This document shows positions 1-8,041 of a stretch of DNA of 27,909 nt, in pieces. Location: NCBI GenBank assembly GCA_009731375.1, contig BJOX01000006.1:1223682-1251590 (forward strand), written 5' to 3'. Every line of letters starts with the position of its first letter. The stretch's first letter is position 1. The DNA is from Paulinella micropora. Its lineage: Eukaryota; Cercozoa; Imbricatea; Euglyphida. The translations under genes and the position numbers were made by a program. The notes beneath the pieces are model-generated. The model did not search any database, had not been told where the DNA came from, and saw only the letters and a list, made by a program, of their open reading frames with translations.

Positions 1-393
1 GGAAAAAGAAATTCTTTCGTCGATCAAAGAGATTATAGTCGCCATGCTTCAAGAGATAATTTTAAGAAAAACATTGAAAAATTAAAAGATAGATTGAAAG
101 ACACTATAGTATTAAATAAAGACTTTAAAGCAGTGATAAAAAAATACGACTCGCCTGACACATTTTTCTATCTAGATCCACCATATGAAGAAGGTGAAAA
201 AAAAGGATGGGGATATAATCATTATGTAGCACCAGAAGAAATATTTAATGCTGTAAAAGGAATAAAAGGTAAATTTATTTTATCTTATAACTATTCAAAA
301 AAAATAAAACACATCTTTAAAGACTTTAAGATAAGGAAAGTGAAGGCAACTTATTCATTAAATGGTTCTGACAGAAAAGCAGTAAGAGAATGA
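1..393 (+). CDS. D12-class DNA adenine-N6 methyltransferase (Dam-like), C-terminal part
   Basis: The reading frame is open from the first base, so the gene is cut by the window edge and its start is not visible. The protein carries the DPPY catalytic motif at 175-186, preceded by FFYL as in Dam-type enzymes, which transfer methyl from S-adenosylmethionine to adenine N6. After it come the C-terminal motifs FILSYN and a SLNGSDRKAVRE stretch. Family members usually end with a motif like E-L-L-I-x-N-[YF]. Here the frame reads VRE, then TGA at 391-393, then L-I-S-N-F and TAA at 409-411, so the TGA falls inside the final conserved motif. The natural end is probably 411, overlapping the stop of the convergent gene at 408. 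The role is probably modification of viral DNA, self-protection or control of host DNA (inference). The family call is secure; activity is unknown. Confidence 0.85.
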   Translation, partial: GKRNSFVDQRDYSRHASRDNFKKNIEKLKDRLKDTIVLNKDFKAVIKKYDSPDTFFYLDPPYEEGEKKGWGYNHYVAPEEIFNAVKGIKGKFILSYNYSKKIKHIFKDFKIRKVKATYSLNGSDRKAVRE

Positions 394-407
394 TTGATTT
401 CAAACTT

Positions 408-958
408 TTAAAACTTTAGAAACATCCTTGAGACATCATCATTATTTTTTTCTTTCTTAGCACCACCAGAAGATTGATTATACACTTTTACACTTACACT
501 GCTTGACTTTTTACCCTTACTTTTCTTTACTTGTTCTTCTTCACTTTCTTCACTTTCGCTTTCGCTCTCATCAGGCTCAGGCACAGGCTTTTTATTTACT
601 TTCTTCTTTGCTTCCGCTTTCTTTCTTCTTATTTTCATCTTAGCCATCTTTTCAGCAATGATATTAGTAAAATCACATTCTTCATCGCTATCACTGCTTT
701 CTTCTGGTGTATCATCTTGGTCTTTTCCATTAATGATATCATTAGCAACACCCATTTCTGCCATGCGGTTTATCTTTTCCTCCATCTCTTCATCATCGCC
801 TACATAAGCCTTTCTACACTTTGCTAATTTCTCTTTTGCTATTTCAACCTTNNNNNNNNNNCCTTTTTGGCATGTTCCATTTTTCTCTGCTTTGCTTTTT
901 GTTTAATTCCATCAACTGCTTTTCCCCAGTTTTGTCGGCTCGCTTCGGGAGACGGCAT
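408..958 (-). CDS. Charged low-complexity protein, function unknown
   Basis: The gene reads from ATG at 958 (protein begins MPSPEASRQNWGKAVDG) to TAA at 408-410. A 10-N gap at 852-861 breaks the frame as written. If the gap is removed together with the 4-base AAGG overlap on its two sides, the frame is continuous and gives about 178 residues. The N-terminal half is lysine-rich and helical. The middle has an acidic serine stretch (EESSDSDEE). The C-terminal half alternates basic blocks with an ESESEESEEE tract and ends in SRMFLKF. No fold or catalytic motif is recognisable; a DNA-binding or virion-internal role is possible but unproven. It is divergent from the fibre gene, with only 57 AT-rich bases between the two starts, and convergent with the methyltransferase. 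Confidence 0.7.
852..861. other. 10-N assembly gap (probable unmerged contig overlap)
   Basis: Ten Ns. In minus-strand sense the bases before the gap end in AAAAAGG and those after begin AAGGTT. Collapsing the shared AAGG restores an uninterrupted reading frame in the surrounding gene, so no sequence may be missing. Confidence 0.75.
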
Positions 959-1015
959 TTTATACTAAGCTTAATATATTTTAGTATTTTTTAAAATAAT
1001 TAATTAATTAATATA
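959..1015. promoter_or_regulatory. Divergent promoter region between charged protein and fibre genes
   Basis: This 57-base spacer between two divergent starts is nearly all A and T. It contains TTAATATATT, TTTTTTAAAA and a run of TTAA repeats ending ATATA just before the plus-strand ATG. Both genes must be transcribed from here or from inside the neighbouring gene. The promoter call rests on position and composition only. Confidence 0.5.
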
Positions 1016-4000
1016 ATGTCGCAATATAAATCATTACTAGGCTTGTCAGAAATCGCGACAGACAGCCTATCAATCGCCAACCTTGACTTAACGAACACAA
1101 ACATAGTCGGTCTGAATACAGACAGAGTGCCAGAAGATGCTGACCCCATAAATCTTTATTACACTGACGACCGATTTGATACACGACTGGCTACCAAAAG
1201 CACCGCGGACATTAAAGAAGGACTTAATTATTATTGGACTGATAACCGCTTTGACACACGTCTCGCTTTAAAATCAACGACTGACCTTAAAGAAGGAAGC
1301 CGTTTATACTACACAGAGCAACGAGTAAGGGATAATGACGAAGTCAAAGCCTCAACTCAACACCGCTCTAATACAAGTAATCAGCACCAAACAAGTTTAT
1401 ACAATTTGATAGACACTGACATATTTGCACAAGCGAGCGGACAATACTTAACTTACAACGATGTAGAAGGCAAATGGAAGAATACCGCCCTCGGTTCAAT
1501 TGATACACTCTCTGATGTAGTCATTACAGCACCAGTGGCGATGAATAGTTATCTAACATATAACTCAATAAACTGGGTAAATAAAACATTTCCGATAAAT
1601 GTTGATGAAACAGGCAACATTAGTATGGGAAGGAAGAATATAATAAACGTAAATTTACTAAATGACAAAGGTGTTGATGAATGGATATTTGAGCATAATG
1701 ATGATAATAATAAGGTGTCAGCGAGTGGAAGCATAGACTTACATAGCGATGTAACAATAACGGGCACACCAGCAGATAACCAACTGATTATGTATAGCAC
1801 GGGGCAATGGAGAAACACCACACCACCCTTTCTTAGATTAGACGGCACAGCCAGTATGACGGGAGGACTAAATATGGGTGGTTTTGCTATTTCAGGGGCT
1901 TCTACATATAATGGAATTAATCTCGCTAATCTCGCAGTTGATGGTTCGGTGGTCAAACTAACAGGAGACCAAACCATAGTGGGTATTAAGACATTTAGCA
2001 GTATAATAAATGCTAGTGCGGGTCTTGATGTGAAAAGCCAAAGCATAACAAATGTAAATCAACTAAATGGTAGGTCTATCACAACTTGGCTATCAGAGCA
2101 CGACTCCAACAACGCGAAAGTGTCGGCGAGTGGAAGTATTGATACACATAGCGATGTGATTATAACAACAGCATCAGATAATCAACTACTCATTTATAGC
2201 ACTGGACAAAGGCGAAATGTGGCATCACCCTTTCTTAGATTAGATGGCACTGCTAGTATGACGGGAGGACTAAATATGGGAAACCAAAGTATAACAAATG
2301 TGAATCTGGTTGATGGTGTGGATGTTTCTGTTCTTGATAGTTCGGCAGTTAAAACCTCAGGAAACCAATCCATAGCAGGAATTAAGACATTTAGCAGTGC
2401 CCTTGAAATAACTGGAAATTCAACGAATGCGACAACAAAGGGAACATTCGTGGTTTTTAACTCCACAGCAAATATAGGAACTATCGGATGCCTTGATATG
2501 GGCACGGGCGTAAATTATAACTTTGAAATTTCTGCGAAAAAAATAAGTTTTATTATTGATGGAACGATTGTCGGTTGGGTAAATGCTTCGGGGCTAGATT
2601 GTAATAGTAGCAAAATAGCCAACTTTGGAACTCCGACATTAGCAACGGACGGAGCGACAAAAGGGTATGCGGACACATTGGACGGGCAAAATGTAAAACT
2701 ATCAACAGACCATAACAGGAAGTAAAACATTTAATGGGGCGAGCACTACAATAAAATATCTAACTTTAACGAACAATGCCGATTTTAATAATCAAACTAT
2801 CACTAATGGTGGAAATATCACATATAATGGGGCGAGGATATTAAACCAAAATGGAGGGGACATATTCTTTTCACAAACATCAGGAGATTATCAGTATTTC
2901 TTATTTACTTTAAATACTGCTACAAGCGGAACCGCGAACCAACGAGGTTATGTATTCACGAATGTAGCATCTGATGTAAAAGGGGCGGGACTTTATATTT
3001 CAAAACTTTTGGATAATAAAAGTGCTTCGTCTGACATTGTCCGTTTTAACAATGCTGGCGGTATGCGGTTTTATGGTGCCGATATGAACTCAAACAACAT
3101 AACAAATGGTGGAACAATAACGGGAACTACATTAACGGCAACTGCTGGTATGACTACAACAACATTAACAACAAGCGACAAAATAACAACAGCATCAGGC
3201 AAACCGATAATCATAGGCAACTCATCGAAAGGAGTTGGAGCAACTGGAGGATTGGAATTATACGGAACGGCGAGTAATGTCACAGGAGCACACTTACAAG
3301 CAATAACAACGGCGGATGCTTATCCAACATTTCAATTATTGAAATGGGCGCACGACAATGTCAATTTAAGTTTTGATGCTTATTTTGACGGCACGAACTG
3401 GAAATCAAGCCACAGCGGTTCAAACTTTCTAATTCAAAAAGGTGGAAAACTCGCTTTTTATTATAATTCAGGAACAACGGTGGAAAACAATATCTTACAC
3501 TGAGGCGATGAACATTAATACGTCGGGAGATTTAAGCATCACAACAGCATCCAGCGGATTTTTAACATTAAGAAAAAGACCAAGTTCTACCTACGACCCA
3601 CAAATATTTATGAAATCAGGAGGTTATTCAAATTATGGAGTGGTTTGTGCTTCAACTGGCATACTTCATGCTTGGACTACTTCAAACTCTTCAGGTGAGC
3701 CGTCTGGCAGTTATAATTATGTTCCACTTAATGGTGCTTGGACAAACTCATCGGACAGGAGACTAAAATCAGATATTAAAACATTAGACTGCGGGGATTG
3801 TTGTGAGAAACTAATGAAAATAAATTGCTGTTCATATTATTTGAAAGCAGACGAAAAGAAAGAACAAAAGAACCACGGATTTATTGCTGATGAAGTTAAA
3901 AAAATATTTCCTGAATTTGTATCTGAAAGTGGAATAAAAGCGGACGATGGAGATGGCTACCTTGAAGGCATAACATATACAAGTTTTATACCGATATTAG

Positions 4001-4101
4001 TCAGTGCTTTTCAACACATGGCGGAAAAGGTAGTTAATTTAGAAAAAGAAAATAAAAATCTTATGAATATACTACAAGAAATTAGAGAAAATGTCAAATA
4101 A
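1016..4101 (+). CDS. Large fibre / receptor-binding protein with C-terminal peptidase S74 chaperone domain (two frameshifts)
   Basis: This is a phage-tail-fibre-like protein of about 1,025 residues if read through two frameshifts. Residues about 40-110 hold the fibre repeat seen in many phage and large-virus fibres (NLYYTDDRFDTRLATKST, then two further copies). The middle has longer repeats built on ASGSIDxHSDV and FLRLDGTASMTGGLNMG. The C-terminus has the intramolecular chaperone signature: SDRRLKSDI at about 3751, NHGFIADEV at about 3874, then a coiled coil. In this family the chaperone trimerises the fibre and cuts itself off near the conserved serine. The first frame stops at 2725; comparison with the internal repeats suggests about 5 bases lost near 2700. 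The frame then runs open to 3503, where one extra A in the AAAA run near 3484-3487 would explain the second shift into the frame ending at 4101. Probable role: host attachment. Both breaks could be decay or assembly error. Confidence 0.85.
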
Positions 4102-4444
4102 TACAACTAGACTTCACAGACCCCCACCTATTATGGATATGGATGGCGAACTAACTCCAGAATTAAAGTCCCGTGTTCTTGAAGTAGAACTAAAGACTGA
4201 GGAAAAAAAAATAGAGCACGAATTGGAAGATAACTGGAATTGTTGTTGTATAAAAAACAGACCGACAGACAGCCGACTTATTAAATACTTATTTCAAATG
4301 GGTATCATTATTGCCATTATAACCCTTTGTATCGTGAGGCTATCTGAAAAGAACTTGCCGTGCGAGGTTGCTAATACTTATGTCGGAATTTTAACTTTAC
4401 TCATAGGAATTTGCCTTCCATCACCTTCTTCAAGTAAGAAGTGA
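4091..4444 (+). CDS. Small membrane protein with two predicted transmembrane segments
   Basis: The ATG overlaps the last 11 bases of the fibre gene, so the two are probably co-transcribed. The 117-residue protein has a polar N-terminal half containing the run WNCCC, followed by two hydrophobic segments (about residues 70-87, GIIIAIITLCIV, and about 97-110, YVGILTLLIGICLPSP). It ends in a short basic tail, SSSKK. Short membrane proteins ending in a [LI]GI[CW]LPSP-type segment are, as far as I recall, common in PLV-like genomes, but I assign no function. An internal-membrane, entry or egress role would be guesswork. Confidence 0.7.
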   Translation: MSNNTTRLHRPPPIMDMDGELTPELKSRVLEVELKTEEKKIEHELEDNWNCCCIKNRPTDSRLIKYLFQMGIIIAIITLCIVRLSEKNLPCEVANTYVGILTLLIGICLPSPSSSKK

Positions 4445-4599
4445 GCATTCATATACTTGAGTTTTATACCACATAGCATCATTTGAGCAAATTAAAGGTA
4501 GGGCTTCATCAAAACTAACACACCAATCACTCATAGGCTTATACACACATTTAAATTTTGTTTCTATTCCTTTCTGAATACAATAAGCACAACTCTCAT
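4430..4599 (-). pseudogene. Possible small cysteine-rich protein with damaged start
   Basis: On the minus strand the frame is open from 4606 to a TGA at 4430-4432. It contains six well-spaced cysteines, starting SCAYCIQKG and later SDWCVSFD and YECSLLT, and looks like a zinc-ribbon or other metal-binding mini-protein. There is no ATG in this frame near its beginning. An ATG at 4597-4599 (minus sense) is one base out of frame; one missing base just after it would join it, giving about 56 residues. The end overlaps the end of the plus-strand membrane gene. Composition unlike random non-coding DNA supports it, but it is short and broken. Confidence 0.35.
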
Positions 4600-4693
4600 T
4601 TTTTTCTCACTGACCCGTGAGTAAAAGTCGCAGGCAGTCCGAGCAGAAATATTAATTAATAAAAAGTTTATTAGCACTAATATAGAGTTCATC
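4600..4693 (+). promoter_or_regulatory. AT-rich leader of the next gene, with a short hairpin
   Basis: The perfect inverted repeat CTCAC-TGACCC-GTGAG lies at about 4606-4621. It is followed by the AT-rich stretch ATTAATTAATAAAAAG, then TTTATTAGCACTAATATAG just before the ATG at 4694. A promoter is likely from position; no precise element can be defined. Confidence 0.35.
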
Positions 4694-5056
4694 ATGGCTG
4701 ACTATAAATACCAAAAGATTATTTTTCTGAGCAATGATTTTGCTGGAGGAAGCAAAACATTTAATAAAAATATTCAAATGTCATTCACACCCACCAAAAT
4801 GAATGTTAAGTTTATCCACTATATGAACGACCAGACCGAAACCAAAACCAGAATTCTTTATATGGACAGAATTGGAATTATTGGAACATTTGCGGACAGC
4901 ACCACAGCAAACATTTCAAACCTCGGTTATAATTTGGGTGTTGTAGGATGGACAGACGGACAATATACATTTAAAGTCCTTGAAACTGATAGCGGAAATA
5001 TTGACACAGGAAATTTAGCGGGAAGAATTGTTGTGTGCCTAGAGTTCTTGGGATAA
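4694..5056 (+). CDS. Small conserved-looking protein, function unknown
   Basis: This intact frame of 120 residues starts MADYKYQKIIFLSNDF and ends VVCLEFLG. It is rich in alternating hydrophobic and polar residues and in Gly, Thr and Asn, as in a small beta-sandwich, and has no transmembrane segment. The central FIHYMNDQTETKTRILYM followed by IGTFAD fits paired beta strands. Its place between the fibre/membrane pair and the packaging ATPase suggests a small virion component (inference). I do not recognise a named family. A folded intergenic module begins 5 bases after its stop. Confidence 0.65.
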   Translation: MADYKYQKIIFLSNDFAGGSKTFNKNIQMSFTPTKMNVKFIHYMNDQTETKTRILYMDRIGIIGTFADSTTANISNLGYNLGVVGWTDGQYTFKVLETDSGNIDTGNLAGRIVVCLEFLG

Positions 5057-5060
5057 TAAT

Positions 5061-5242
5061 GATATTTATCAACTACACTCTCGTTGCTACCGCAACTCCC
5101 GTTTGTTGATAAACATCGAACACCGATTTATTTTAAACCATAAAGAAAAAACGATGTTTTAGAATAAGAGAGAGTGCGACAGCACGACCATCTCGTAGAG
5201 TGATTACGCCCTTCGGGCAGTAAAGCGCAATTCTAAAATATC
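5061..5242. repeat. Intergenic cloverleaf module 1
   Basis: GATATT at 5061-5066 can pair with AATATC at 5237-5242. Inside are three further stems. TTTATCAAC (5065-5073) pairs with GTTGATAAA (5105-5113), with an inner GTTGC/GCAAC hairpin. ACATCG (5113-5118) pairs with CGATGT across an A-rich spacer. TTTTAGAAT (5157-5165) pairs with ATTCTAAAA (5230-5238), with inner hairpins GTGC-GACA-GCAC and GCCC-TTC-GGGC. Some stem ends share bases, so not all pairs can form at once. It starts 4 bases after a stop codon and ends directly at the next ATG. Likely roles are 3-prime-end formation for the upstream gene and a structured leader for the downstream one. Confidence 0.8.
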
Positions 5243-6047
5243 ATGGAGAAAATAAACAATGTCAAGGTGAAGCCAGTAAAACAAGAGAGTGATGGAAATA
5301 AAAAAGCAAAAGGTCATAAATTATTCAATGAGCCGTATGCCAACATATTTCTACTCGCCCGTAAGAAGAGCGGGAAAACAACAGCACTCTTTGAAATACT
5401 GAAACGGACTACAGACAGAAAAACCCGCATTGTCATTATTGCTTCAACGATACACAAGGACTACATTTATAAAGCAATGGTAAAGCACTTTAAGAACAGA
5501 GGCAACCCGATGGCAATATATACCTTTCTTAAATCAGATGGTGTAAATGTTATTGATTATGAGTTAGACAAACTGAACAGACAGGACGAGCAACACGAAG
5601 GAGAAGTAAAACAAGACAAAGAGGAAATAGAGAAGCCACAATTTCTTTATTTCGGAAAGGAAAAGAAAAAAGAAGAAGGAGGTGAGAAGAAAGAAAGGCC
5701 AAGTAAGTATATTTCTCCAGAGGTTGTTTTTGTTTTGGACGATTTAGGGAGTGGATTAAGAGACAAGTCCGTAAGTGATTTGTTAAAAAAGAACAGACAC
5801 TATAAATCAAAGGTTATTATGCAGTATTTAAACGACCTACGGCCAGAAGCCAGTTAGATTATCTATTAATCTTTCCGGGTCAATCTCAGGACAAAATGGA
5901 ACTCGGTATAAACACTTAGACTTATCTTTTGACTATGACTACTTTCTTCAAAAGTATCACGAAGCAACAAAGGAGAGATTTAATTTTCTTTATGTTTCAA
6001 GTGTTGATGATGAGTTAAGAAAAAATTTTGCTTACAGATTAAAATGA
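5243..6047 (+). CDS. A32-like (FtsK/HerA superfamily) genome-packaging ATPase, two frameshifts
   Basis: ATP-driven motor that pumps viral DNA into capsids. The first 204 residues are intact: the Walker A motif is ARKKSGKTT (residues 39-47, with A in place of the first G), and Walker B is VFVLDDLG (D166, D167). Then come the RHYKSKVI and QYLNDLRPEA motifs typical of the family. The frame ends at TAG 5855-5857, but the sequence continues one frame over as QLDYLLIFPGQSQDKME from 5851. It then shifts again near 5900 to YKHLDLSFDYDYF and on to ASSVDDELR-like C-terminal sequence (read here as VSSVDDELRKNF), with TGA at 6045-6047. Each shift equals a loss of one base, modulo three. Total length is about 268 residues, normal for the family. 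ATG 5243 follows the module directly. Probably non-functional as read. Confidence 0.9.
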
Positions 6048-6159
6048 TATTTGACAATTTCACTTCGTGCTATTCGCACTCTCGTTTATTGTCAAACATC
6101 GAAACCATTAAAGCAAAAACGATGTTTTATGAAACCGCGTAGCGGGTGAATAAAATATC
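6046..6159. repeat. Intergenic cloverleaf module 2
   Basis: GATATT (6046-6051) overlaps the ATPase stop codon, and ATATC closes the module at 6155-6159. The left arm pairs TTTGACAAT with ATTGTCAAA (9 bp) and is followed by ACATCG. The right arm starts CGATGT at about 6120 and pairs TTTTAT with ATAAAA, with an inner CCGC-GTA-GCGG hairpin. Unlike modules 1, 3 and 4 it does not touch the next ATG; 58 bases with a promoter-like tract follow. Confidence 0.75.
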
Positions 6160-6217
6160 AAAATTCTTTTTTTGGAATTAATTATTTTTTTCTGTATTAT
6201 ATAATCATCTATCTTTT
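6160..6217 (+). promoter_or_regulatory. Promoter-like T-tract/TATA region before basic-protein gene
   Basis: The tract TTAATTATTTTTTTCTGTAT is followed by TATATAATC. It closely resembles the region before the capsid gene, TTAATTATTTTTTTTTGTAT followed by AAATATA. The shared order (TTAATTA, T-run, TGTAT, AT-rich) suggests one promoter class for virion genes. The motif call is direct; the promoter role is inferred. Confidence 0.55.
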
Positions 6218-6570
6218 ATGGTAGTAAAAACAACTCGTGTTGAAGTCATTCCAACAATCGGCAAACGAACTATTAACTCAAGCACCAACATGGCTGGAGG
6301 TAAAAAGAAAACTGGACGGAAGAAGGGCAAGGGGCAGGCTGGCGGTAAAATTAACTGGCAAAAAGTGGGCAAAACCGCAATTCCTGTTGATAAATTTCTT
6401 CGCAATAATAAGTTAATCTCTAGGACTGCGGGAGCATTAAGTAGCGTCGGGGTACCTTACGCTGGTAGTGTTGNNNNNNNNNNGGGGTGCCTTACGCAGG
6501 TAGTGTTGGTGCTGTAGCATCAAGACTGGGGTATGGTAAGCAGAGAGGACGAGGTGCCCTTAAGTTTTAA
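6218..6570 (+). CDS. Small basic glycine-rich protein, candidate DNA-condensing core protein
   Basis: The protein starts at ATG 6218, and a second ATG at 6290 opens the very basic block AGGKKKTGRKKGKGQAGGK. The C-terminus has PYAGSVGAVASRLGYGKQRG and ends ALKF. A 10-N gap interrupts it. The 25 bases either side of the gap are near duplicates, and merging them removes 35 bases, restores the frame and gives about 105 residues. Strong positive charge, small size and a position among virion genes fit a DNA-packaging core protein comparable in role to adenovirus core proteins; no homology is claimed. A folded module starts 1 base after its stop. Confidence 0.65.
6474..6483. other. 10-N assembly gap between near-duplicate flanks
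   Basis: Positions 6449-6473 and 6484-6508 match at 23 of 25 bases. Collapsing one copy with the Ns restores the frame of the surrounding gene. This looks like two contig ends that overlap but differ at two sites, for example from two element copies or alleles. Confidence 0.8.
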
Positions 6571-6571
6571 A

Positions 6572-6693
6572 GATATTTTGTTCTGACTTCGTCATCACAA
6601 AACATCGATGACCATTATTTTTCCCTAAAATAAAAAAACGATGGTTTAGAATAAGTGAGAGTGCGATAGCACGAAAAGCAATTCTAAACTATC
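6572..6693. repeat. Intergenic cloverleaf module 3 (with compensatory change)
   Basis: The left arm is GATATTTTGT (from 6572), an inner TGAC-TTC-GTCA hairpin, then ACAAAACATCG ending at 6607. After an A-rich spacer the right arm reads CGATGGTTTAGAAT, an inner GTGC-GATA-GCAC hairpin, then ATTCTAAACTATC ending at 6693. Modules 1 and 4 have CGATGTTTTAGAAT and ATTCTAAAATATC at the same places. The T-to-G and A-to-C changes keep the pair, which supports a real stem. The left arm recurs exactly, inverted, at 12529-12564. The next ATG is at 6700. Confidence 0.85.
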
Positions 6694-6699
6694 TATAGA

Positions 6700-7257
6700 A
6701 TGGTTGCTAAAACCAGACCCCCGAGGGTTTATAGAAATAAAAGCGGGAAGCCGTATATTATCCAGAAGGGTAAAAAATATTATCTTAATTTCGGTAAAAA
6801 GACAAATGATATGAGCACACTTCAAATCGTTAAACTTTTTATGAAATACTTAAGCAGGCCAAAATCAAAGCGAGCACCTAAGCGAAAAGAAGACTTGCGA
6901 AAAGTCCAGAGTTTGACGGAGATTGAGCAAAATACTAGAACCACCATTAATGACCACTTAGACAAACTCAGAAAGGAGAAATACGAAAAGATTGATGAGA
7001 TTGACCAAAAAGAGAAAAAAGCACGAGTTGATGCTGAAGAAGAAAAGAAGAGGCAACACCGAAAAGACATAGAAGATATCAAGGAACGACAAGAACAAAA
7101 AGACAGAGAACTAAGAAGGGAGCAAAAACTCATAGAGGATTTACAATACGAACAGCAAAGGAACCAAAGATTAGCCATTATGCCACCACCACAACAACAA
7201 TATATTATGCCTACACAGCAGGGACAACCACAAGAACAACAGGCCCAGCCAGAGTAA
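6700..7257 (+). CDS. Basic coiled-coil protein; possibly N-terminal part of the protease-containing protein
   Basis: This frame of 185 residues starts 6 bases after module 3. Residues 1-45 form a basic start with VYRNKSGKPYIIQKGKKYY, likely a small beta unit. Residues about 70-155 are an extended charged coiled coil, rich in E, K, R and Q (KERQEQKDRELRREQ). The end is rich in Pro and Gln (PPPQQQYIMP, ending QAQPE). The frame stops with TAA at 7255-7257. A neighbouring frame continues at once with VKVKPNKEFEEKK and then slips in an A9 run into the next open frame. The three open frames from 6700 to 8521 may therefore be one gene of about 600 residues ending in a protease. The function of this part is unknown; scaffold-like coiled coils often accompany viral proteases. 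Confidence 0.65.
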   Translation: MVAKTRPPRVYRNKSGKPYIIQKGKKYYLNFGKKTNDMSTLQIVKLFMKYLSRPKSKRAPKRKEDLRKVQSLTEIEQNTRTTINDHLDKLRKEKYEKIDEIDQKEKKARVDAEEEKKRQHRKDIEDIKERQEQKDRELRREQKLIEDLQYEQQRNQRLAIMPPPQQQYIMPTQQGQPQEQQAQPE

Positions 7258-7278
7258 AAGTTAAACCAAATAAAGAAT

Positions 7279-7824
7279 TTGAAGAAAAAAAAATTAATCA
7301 TAAATTCGGGAGTTTTTACTCAAGCAGATATAGATAAGGAACCTAGTAAAATACAAAGTATAGCAGAAAGAATAAAAGATTTTCAAAACCAACAAATAAC
7401 AATAGATGATATGAAAAAAATGCTAGGAGCACAAGAAGCATTAAATAAAAATATAGGAAACAAACTAGAGGAGGCTAAATACAGATTAATGTTGAAGAAT
7501 GGATTGTCAAATAGTAATATTGAGAAAAAACTTACTATTAAAATTCTTGGTGAAGCACTAAGGGAAAAACTTAAAAATGAAGGCCACGATGTTAAAGGTT
7601 GGAACCAAAGGGCATCATGGATAATAGACAAAATTGTAGAACATAAAATAGATGTTGGACAAAATAAGGACGAAGTAAAAAAGAAACTAGCAGAATATTT
7701 GGGCTTACAAACGGGAACTGGTTTAGAAGATTTGATTAATAAAGTGTTTTCCGTAAAAAACATTAAAAAGTATCTATCAAGAAAAGAATGGACACATTCA
7801 ATGAGAAAAAAAAGATTATGTTAA
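7279..7824 (+). CDS. Unknown helical protein segment; probably middle part of a frameshifted protease-containing gene
   Basis: The open frame begins with TTG at 7279, without an ATG near its start, and encodes about 181 helical residues, including NSGVFTQADIDKEP, several KKKL/EKL helices and GLEDLINKVFSVKNIKKYL. It stops at 7822-7824 just after an A8 run. With one A fewer in that run the frame would flow into DYVNALINKYRNEQQPEQ and the Pro/Gln tail that leads to the protease. The missing start, the missing spacing to both neighbours and homopolymer breaks at both ends argue that it is not a separate gene. No domain is recognised. Confidence 0.5.
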   Translation: MKKKKLIINSGVFTQADIDKEPSKIQSIAERIKDFQNQQITIDDMKKMLGAQEALNKNIGNKLEEAKYRLMLKNGLSNSNIEKKLTIKILGEALREKLKNEGHDVKGWNQRASWIIDKIVEHKIDVGQNKDEVKKKLAEYLGLQTGTGLEDLINKVFSVKNIKKYLSRKEWTHSMRKKRLC

Positions 7825-7850
7825 TGCTCTTATAAATAAATATAGAAATG

Positions 7851-8033
7851 AACAGCAACCAGAGCAACCACAGCCTGAGCCACAGCAACAGCAACCAGAG
7901 CAACAACAACCAGAGCAACAACAACCAGAGCAACAGCAGCCAGAGCCACAGCCTGAGCCACAGCCTGAGCCACAGCAAGAGGAGCCACAGCCCGACACAC
8001 AGCAACCAGACCCCCAGCAAGAGGGAGAGGGGC
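7851..8033 (+). repeat. CAG/CCA/GAG coding repeat for a Pro-Gln-Glu linker
   Basis: Short units such as CAACCAGAGCAA encode PEQ, PEQQQ and PEPQ repeats, in frame with the protease downstream. The linker ends QQEGEGRGL directly before MTNEIDD. It is a flexible spacer between the helical region and the protease domain. The frame is open from 7805. Confidence 0.75.
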
Positions 8034-8041
8034 GGGGACTA

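Noticed and set aside
391-393. TGA as a general Trp codon in this element
   Set aside because: All Trp in the capsid and other intact genes are TGG, and some genes appear to end in TGA; three isolated TGAs do not support a changed code.
1549-2046. Minus-strand frames inside the fibre gene (also 2194-2505, 2515-2730, 3071-3283)
   Set aside because: Shadows of a repetitive, stop-poor plus-strand gene; no motif of their own.
5061-5242. Cloverleaf module as a tRNA gene
   Set aside because: No A or B box, no anticodon arm geometry, and the stems differ in length from tRNA.
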